Source: Caenorhabditis remanei
Lineage: Eukaryota > Nematoda > Chromadorea > Rhabditida > Rhabditidae
Direction: 5' to 3'
NCBI RefSeq assembly: GCF_010183535.1
Contig: NC_071329.1
Coordinates: 2,108,001 to 2,172,000, forward strand
DNA: 64,000 nucleotides
How positions within the stretch are numbered: position 1 is the first letter of the stretch; every line of letters begins with the position of its first letter. Both the position numbers and the translations under genes were made by a program. Shown here one piece after another: positions 12,101-21,100 of this stretch. The notes under the pieces were generated by a model that searched no databases, had not been told where the DNA came from, and saw nothing but the letters and a program-made list of their open reading frames with translations.

Positions 12101-15100
12101 CATGATTGATATCTTCAGACTACGACTTTAACTTCGAATCACCACATAAGAAGCAGAGTAGTTGTTTCAAAAAAAAATCTACCGGCGTAACAAGACAAGT
12201 AAACTTCGGAAAAATCATTTTATAGCTTGCTATGACATTTACTATTGTTTTTCTAACTCAAAAAAGTTTTTTCAAACAAAATCCGACTGCCTTCTCACCA
12301 TGGACTTGGTCACAGAAAAGTACATTTTCTTGAAAAATATATTTTTTTTTCTCAAAACGTCGTAGGAAATCAATATGGACTGGAAAAGCTTCAAAACCCT
12401 ATTTCTGACACATTGTGATGACCAAGTGACCCAAAAACGAGGATTTAAAAAAAGTAAAAAAAAAGAAAGAAAAAGCAAGGAGTCGAACCATAGAGTGTCC
12501 ACATACTACCCCACCTGTAACCCCCTAGGCCATTCAACCGCTAATTTAACTAATCCTCGAATGGATTTACGTGTTGGGGCAACACGCGGGTTGGCAACTT
12601 GAGTTTTAACACTAAATTTTACCCAAACTTTGGAGCCGGATTTCTCAAAACTGGGAGGGCCACTGCAAAAACTGAATATAGATTCGGAATCAGGGAAACG
12701 TCAGCTTTCCAGCGATATATATCATGTTGTGTATCTCCATACTTTGTGTGAGTCATTCCCTAGTAAGATACCCGTTAAGCCTAAGCCTAAGACTTCTAAG
12801 ACACCTTTCAAGAGCCTAAGTCCAGAGAATGTTCGGCCACCCTCTCCGAACCTAGGCCATCTGATAATCATTAAGCCTAAGCCTAAAGCTTCTGAGGGAC
12901 CGGTTAAGCCTAAGCCAAAGACCTTTGATGCAGCAGTCAAGCCTAAACCTAAGATACCCGTTAAGACTAAACCTAAAGTTTCTAGAGCACGTTTTAAAGG
13001 CTCAAGCCTAGAGAAAGTTCGGCCACCCTATCCAAAACCTAGGCCACCTCTCATTTTTTGTCATGTTTTCATGTTTTCAGATGCCTTAATATCTCTCTTC
13101 TTCTAGAACCGACCAAAAAATGGGAGTGGGACACGTCAGAAAAATCTGTGCTCATTTTTTTGTCTACACAAACCAGAATCCAATTTTTTGTATGTGTCTG
13201 TGGTGATGGTGAGGAGGCGGCACAATAACAGAATGAGAATGACCAACAAAAATACAAAATGTGTTTTTGTACTCGGGGGGATTGACATTGAGGTGGTGAT
13301 TAATACAAGGAATTGGTCAAAAATTTGGAAGGGGGACTAGTTTTTAAGCGGTGGCAAAGAGACCCAAAAAATAGTCCATCTCTATGAATCTAGTCTCCAA
13401 AATGACAATATTCAAGTTTTAAAGACCGTGGCCTAGAAATCCAAAACCTGATTAAAAAAAAAAAAACTAGGCCACACTGAAAAGCTAGGCCACGCAACTT
13501 TCGGTCAGACACATTTGATTTTGAGCTAAACCGATTTAGAGAGTTAAGCCAGATAGTTAGGCCACCAATTTAAAAAAAAACTAGATCATAGTCAATTTGA
13601 TGGCCTAGAAAACTTCCTCGGCCATCGTTTTTCCAACAAAAAAATTTGGCAAAGCGCACTATACAAGCACACGGCTCCACTAGTATACTGATACTGAGAT
13701 TAGAAAAAAACATGTGATAAAAGAAGAAGAAGAAGAAGCTGATAATGAACACACACACACACACACTGCTCGATATATAATAGATAAATAATATTTTGTT
13801 TTTTATTTTATTTCATCTCTCTCGTTGTTTTTAGTCTTATACTAGTTGTGATTACGTAAAAGGTGTGAGGGGATTAGTGAGAACGAGAGGGAAGTGATCA
13901 AGAAACGTTTTTTTCAAGGAATTAGTATTATTTTTCCGTTTGGTTTTCAACTTTTAAGCTTACATGTTTGTGTGAATCATTCGGACTTTTCAAAAAAATT
14001 TTCGGAACCAAAAATGATAAGATAAGGAGGTCAAATATAAGGGATGACTCAAAAGTTATAAATGTCATATAGGTTTAGTGACGTGGCCTAACTTTAGAAA
14101 AAAAGTTGGGGTCCTGGGCCAGAAAATTTTTTTGTGGCCTAGATTTCCCTGATTTGCATTAGTTAGGCCCTGTCCCTAAATTTTCAAATCTTGGTTTTAG
14201 AAATTCCGAATATTACACTTACGGGAAACAAACTTTAAAAAATTTGTTTGGGGGTTCTCTAGGCCACGCCCACCGTCAGAGCATTTTTATAAATTAAAAA
14301 TTGAAAAAGCCTAGGTTCTTTTTTTTGGAAAGTTAGGCCATGTCACTAGTTTATATCAAAATTTCGCTAGGTTTGCAGTACTTGTGGAAAGAAACCTTGC
14401 AACACATTTTTGGAAGAAAAATTTCAAAAAAAAACTTTGGGATCCTAGGTCACACCGCTTGATAAAAATGTTTCTAAGGTCGTGGTTTTTCTAAAGGTTG
14501 GTACTTGCTAAAAAAAAAGTTTTCAAAATTGTTTTTAAAGTTTTAAATTCATAATCCTACCTAAGTTAACCCATTTTTAAGCACAGTTAACAATCTGACA
14601 ACCAAAAAAACCGCTGAAAAATAAAAAAATCCAGTTTCCATTGGTTTATGTACATGTTTACACCCCCTAAGGACATCATGTTTGCTTTCTCCGACGAAAA
14701 AAAAGCTAGATGGCGGAAAAGAGTATAACGAAAATATTTGAGCAATGTGTAGGAGTAGAATGAGAACACCTATTTGGTATCAAACATACCTCTCACGTAA
14801 ATTTTCTGTCCAGCCAAAAAGTGTGCTCCAGAACCTTCGGGAATCGGTGTGGAGCTCTTCTCCAGAAAAAACTCGACATCGTTGGTGGTGAGACCACGGC
14901 ACCGGAGGTAGGCTGAAAAAATGTCTGTTAATTTTTTCCCCAAATTTAATTTTTTGTTCCACTCACGCTCAAAAACTTCATAAATCCGCTGGTTATTGTC
15001 GAATCGAATGTGTTCTACAGTATCCTCACGTCGATCGTCCAAATTTTGGAAGACCGCAATGAAATAGTTGACTTGCGGTTCGATGTCGATGTGGTGAATG

Positions 15101-18100
15101 CGATTCTGCAAAAAATTGGAAAATTGGAAAAAAAAAATTCAAAAAGTTTTTTTTGACAATTTTGTAAAATTGAGGCCCAGAATTTTCAGGGTGTCCTAAA
15201 TTTTTCAATTTCAAGTTTTCAGTCATTTTTATTAGTCAGACCACTACTTTCTATTCCAGGGATTTCTAGTCCATCAAAGAATAATCGGACACTTAAAATA
15301 TTTTGAAATCGCGTTTTTTGTTTATTTTCCTTTTTCGAGACCTTGTGAAAAAAATGGTGGCCTAGGAACCAGAACTGTGGCCTAGAAACTGAGGTATCGT
15401 GAAAATACCTTAAATAAAAAAAAACTTAGGCCACCCTGACGTTTCTAGGTCATGAAAATGACTTAAAACGCGATAGCAAAATATTTATCGTGGCCGAATT
15501 ATTCTGGGGGGAGGGCCTAGAAATTTCAGGGTGGCCTGACTTTTTCAATTTAAGCTATTTTCATGATATCCGAGTTCCTAGGCCACAGTTCTGGGTTCCT
15601 AGGCCACCATTTTTTAGTCCAGCGTCTCAAAAATTCTAAACAGAATTTTTTTTTAATTTTTAAAAAATTTTTCGTGGCCGAACTTTTTATGATGACCTAG
15701 AGGTCTCAGGGTGGCCTAACTTTTCCGATTCACCATTTTTGGTTTTCTAGGCCATGAGTTGAGTTTTGGCTCCAAACAAATATTTTGGAGCCGCATTTTT
15801 TTTTGGTATTTGATACATATTTAAACTTTTTTAAAAACATTTCTAGGCCATCAATTCATTTTCCCCCTAATTTCGTGTTACCTTACACTTAGCCGAATGG
15901 GATCTGATACGTATGCTGGCCGCCTCGTTCTGAACGCGTTCCCGATGGAACGACGACTGTTTTCTGACACTCGGCATATGACATGCGGTGTTTTAAGCTG
16001 TCAAAATTTGTTTTTCAACAAAAAGACACAGAATAGGAGAAATTGGAGAAACGAAATGAAATGAAATTGTGTCAAAGTGTGTGTGGTGATTCGATTTGAT
16101 AAGGAGAAGAAGAAGAAGAGAAATTGAAAATTAGAAAAAGGGGGAAGACGTCGGGAAAAAAAGGGAAAAGGTAGGTGTAATGATTGTACTTTATAGACAT
16201 GTGATAGATAAATTATGTAAACGAGGTCGGGGACTAGGATTTTCCTAGGCCAGGACACGTTATAACTTTTTAAAGCGTCTTGGTAAATCAGGATGTTTAT
16301 ATCTGCCTAGTTCCCCTACCAAAACGTGAAATTTCTACATTTCTAAAATACCACCGGAAAGCTGACGTCATGGGGATTTTGAATCTGAACTCGGCATTTT
16401 TCTAGGAACTCGCATCGTTTACATTTTTTAAATTATTTGAAAACGGACTCAGAATCCTTACGTTTTCAGTTATTTTGCTCAATAAAAACTTTCCAGAATT
16501 GCTTTTTTTGGCGCTTACATTCATGTTCTTTGGAAAAAACTGATATAACTGAAAAGCTGATGTCATGGGGATTCTAAATCTGGTTTCAATTTTTTTTTGA
16601 AAATGTGAATGAAACAAGATACAAGGATTCAAACTGAAAGCGCTGTATCTCGGCTCATTGAATTCCTTTAGAATTCTTACAACTTTAGATTTCCGGTGGT
16701 ATTTTAGAAATGTGGGTAATTTGGGTTTTAGTATACAACTTTTCAACATTTTTTAAAACTAGACAGATATATAGACATCCTCTATAAGTACAGTACCGCT
16801 CAAAAGTATATTAAGTTTTGGTTTTTCTCAGTTGAAAAGGTCCGACTTTGAGAGTGTGTCATGGTAATACTTATTGTCCCATCAAGTAGATTTTTAATGG
16901 ATTATACAGATCAAAGGTAGAACTCCATTTTTGTAGTTGACAACTTTTTTGTGCGGACACTTCCTAGAGAGTTCTGGTCATTTTAAGAGGACACCTCAGA
17001 AATCTCACTATTTTGCACTGAAAAGAGTCGATTTGAGGGAAAAATTACTTCGACGATATGTAACTTGCTAGGGAGTGTCCGCACAAAAAAGTGGTCAACT
17101 ACAAAAATAAAGTTCTATTCTTGATCTGTGTAATCCATTAAAAATCTACTTGATGGGACAATAAGTATTACCATGACACAATCTCAAAGTTAAGCATTTA
17201 CAACTGAAAAAAAACCAAAACTTAATATACTTTTGAGCGGTACTGTAAACATCTTCTATAGGTAACAAATTGCGCTTGTCACCATAATTTGCTATTTTTG
17301 GAGCCGACTAAATTATTTTTTCAAAAAAATTAAAACCGTGCTTTTGTGACTTAATTTCCTAAATTTTAGACATCCTATGCATATTCCCCTATGTATATCC
17401 CCCAAGACGCCGCAAAACCAAAAAAACGTGTGTTTTCTTCTAGAACTTTCAGTGAATCTTATTAAAACCAACATCATATTGTCTACCTAGTTGAAAATAA
17501 ATAAAGAATCCTCTAGACACAAACACAAGAAAAAAAGAAACAAGAAAAAATATCGTTTCTTTTTTGTTTCCATTCCCCCCTCCCATATATTGTTACAACA
17601 GTTCACTGCGTCTGTCACCATAGAACTTTCTATAATATCAATCAATTACTATGCCTTAATAGGTGATACATTTCAGAATACGATTCCCCCTCCCTCCGTC
17701 TAATTATATAAGTGTCAATTAACATGAAATTTGATATAGGTATGCTGACTTATAAGAACGCAAGAGAATTTTGAGAAGCTGCAAAAAATAGATGGAACAA
17801 ATTTTTGAGGGATTTCGGGCAAGAAAACGGATTGCTTTTCGAGAATACGCATTTTCAAGTACCTCATCATGACCCCTTTCGCTTTTTGTATGGTCGTTTG
17901 CACCCCAAGTAGCGGAATCTAGGCATGATGATGTTTGTTTTCTTAACATGGCCTAGCTTTTTCTAGGCCATTTAAAAACCTAAAAATCACATTTTTTAAC
18001 GTTAGAACATGTAAACGAGAGGTGGCCAAAGTTTACGCGATTTCGAAAAGTTAGGCCACCAATTCTTTGTCTGTCTGTGTGGTTATATGTCAGGATTTTT

Positions 18101-21100
18101 GAATTCCACTTGTCTGTCCGTGTTTCCGGACGTCCAGATATCCGCATTTTTAAAAACTCTTGAGTAAGATGGTTAGTCTATCTGTTGATCTGTATGTCCA
18201 CATGTCCGGATGTCCAGAAACACTTGAAAACGTTAAAAATGTTCATTTTTCTCAGATTTTTGAAAAAAAAGCGCCCTCACATTCAGACTGTCTGCCTCCT
18301 GTCTATCTGTTTGTCTATCTGTTTGTCCAGATGTCCATTTTTCCTTTTTCTCGAAAAATTTCCAAAATTTCCACCCCAGAATGTTCCTTCTCGCCAAAAA
18401 GCGCAAAGTTCACCCTTCCAACTTTTTTTTTGGAAGTTATCTCCATCTTTTCGAAAAAATTGATGGCATTCGATTTGAAAAATAAAAAATAACCGACGGA
18501 TAGAGGAGAATGCAAAATGCTACTCTTGGGGGTTGGCGCGACGATTTATGAACACGAAAATTGGAGGGAGAGAGGAATACTTGATAAGGAGACGGCGTGG
18601 GGAGAGGAAATAAATGGACATGGTTAAAAGCCTGCGCGGGGCTAAACTATGTGAAATGGTAAGTAGATCAAAAGGTGTTATGTGGCCTAGGATCCGACAC
18701 GTGGCCTAGGAACCTCTCAGGATGAAAAAGTCGGTCTTGGCAAGTGCGGTATCAGGGTGACTGGGAACTCTCAAATGTTCCCAGTGGCCTATATCCCGAC
18801 ATGTGGCCTAAAATTTTCACAGGTGGCCTAGAAATCTCTCAGGATAACAAACTCGGCCAGAGTCATCAGCTACTACGCTGTTTTTTCAATGCCAAAAAAG
18901 GTTTTTTCCTTAAATTTTTTTGAGCATTTAAGGGCACCCTAAAAACTTAAAAACCCTATATTACAGTCTAATTTGACCTGAATTCCTCAAGTCCAACATT
19001 TTTTGGTTCTGTGTGTCAAGACGGTTTGAATGGATATAATCTTGAAGTGTATTAAGAATTTTTGAGTTTTCACCCCTTCCAGACACCTTGTGAGCCCAAA
19101 ATCCAAAGTTGCCCAAAATTAGGCATGATTATACTCATTTGAACCGTTTTGACCGTCTGAATCTGAAAATTTAGGTTTTTTGACAGGGAAAGTGTTGTTA
19201 TTGAGAAAAACGCAAAAAAAACCAACAAAAAAGTTGTTGGTCAATTTTTTGAATATTTAAGGAGACCCTAAAAACTTAAAGACTTTAGACCAAATTTTTT
19301 AAATTTAGGGTATCTTGAAAACTTGAAATCCACGTAACTCTATTGGGTCAAATGCTTAAAGACCAATTTTTTTCAATTTTTCCACACAAAAAAAAGCTCA
19401 CATCCATCATTCCCATCATCCCGCGTCCATTATGCGGCTCGTTGGTCCAATCGTTATGAAGCGACGGACGTCTGCTACGCGCGTGTCCCACGCTACTACT
19501 CATCTCATCGATTGTTGGCGGTATCGATGGAAGCGATGGCCTTCGACACGTTCGACGCTTCTCGTTGCTTAGGAGACTGCTGAAAATTCAATGGATTCGG
19601 TTGGGAATGGGAGCTTTTTAAACTTGAGGAAACGAAGAGAGCGCATAGGTTGTTAGTTGTATAAATTACTCAGTTCTGGGAGCACTTTCAAAAAAAATTT
19701 TTTTTTCGAAATTCAGGGTAACTTAAAAACTTTAAATCAACGTAACTCCCGCAAAATTGAGTCAAATGCTTAAAGACTTAAATTTTTGAATTTAGCGAAG
19801 CCAGGCGGTTTGATTCAGTATATCTATGACATGTTAAAACATTTTTTCGAAAATTAATTTTTGCACATTTAGGGAGACCCTAACACCTTAGAAACCTCAT
19901 AACTCTGTCATATTTGATCTGAATGATACAAGACCCAAATTTTTGGTTCAGTACGTCAAAACGTAATGAACAGATATAATCACGACGCGCTTATTTTTCA
20001 AAATTTTTTAATTTTTCAGTTACTTTCCAAAAATTTTTTAAAAAAACAGGGAAACTTAAAGACTTAAAATCACCGTAACTCTGTCAAAATTGAGTCAAAT
20101 GCTCAAAAAAATTGAATATTTGAATTTAGCGTAGCAAGACGGTTCGAATGAGTATATTCATGACCTGTTTCAAATTTTTTTGAGTTTTGACGATAGCTAG
20201 ACACCTTTTGGGCCCAAAACCAAAATATGTTCAAAGTTGGGCATGATTATACTCATTTGAACCGTCTTGACCATCTGAATTTGAAAATTTAAGTTATTTT
20301 CAACAAAAACCAAACCCTGCTAAATTACACCACAAAAGTGGAAAAATTTGAGGTTCCTTCAATTCTTAAATACGTTGTATCTCTGTCAAAATTCCTTTTT
20401 ATGCTGTGAAACTGGAAAATTTGTAATCAGCGTGCCCAGGCGGTTTGAATGAATATAATCATGATCTGTTTCAAAATTTTTCGAGATTTGACCATATCTT
20501 GGCACCTTTTGTGCCCAAAACCAAAAGATGTTCAAAGTTGGCCATGATTATACTCATTTGAACCGTTTTGACCGTCTAAATTTGAAAATTTAAGTTATTT
20601 TCAAAAACAACCAAATCCTGCTAAATTACATCACAAAAGGCGAAAAATTCAGGGTTCCTTCAATTCTTAAATACGTTGTATCTCGGTCAAAACTCATTTT
20701 GACGCTATGAATTTTGAAAAATTGTAATCAGCGTGTCAAGGCGGTTCGAATGAGGATATTCATGACCTGTTAAAATTTTTTTGGGTTTTGACAATATCTT
20801 GGCACCTTTTGGGCCCAAAACCCAAAGTGGTCCAAAGTATGCCATGATTATACTCAATTGAACCGTCTTGACCGTCTGAATTTGAAAATTCAAGTTATTT
20901 TTGACAGAGAGAGTGTTGAACTCTTTTTAGTTTTTTATTTCACCCTCGATTTTTTGTTTTTTCGGTCCTTGTACATTCCCTATATAATACATAAGAAATG
21001 TTTTTGTTGTTCTGATCCCCCAAATATAGACATCTATAAATTTTTAAAGATCAAAAACTATGTGTATCCATATCTTAGAAATTTCGTTCTCGAAGCGCCT

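Larger units (their letters stand above)
3736..14789 (-). other. 11-kb rhgf-2-like intron
   Basis: Contains two candidate alternative first exons (9,669-9,723 and 7,281-7,350), otherwise repeats: CGGAAGT elements, ATCCGG minisatellites, GTGGCCTAGAA arrays, two CTAGGGA-ended fold-backs and GCCTAA-rich DNA. The stretch 3,740-4,760 shows CGTCGCGGTCGC-type words, a short GACTCCACGA tandem (4,329-4,360) and a poly-G run, nothing else. Confidence 0.5.
15106..19401 (-). other. 4.3-kb rhgf-2-like intron (exons 2-3)
   Basis: Contains alternative exon 1b, GTGGCCTAGAA repeats (15,350-15,860; 17,945-18,060; 18,670-18,850), two fold-backs (16,334-16,722; 16,789-17,247) and a GGACATCCGG-type block (18,060-18,345). 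17,260-17,940 and 18,350-18,660 hold nothing recognisable. Confidence 0.45.

Noticed and set aside
12630..13106. 158-codon plus-strand frame rich in KPKPK
   Set aside because: It is the translation of GCCTAA hexamer repeats (CCT-AAG) joined to the arm of the fold-back element; no splice-supported extension or independent coding signal.
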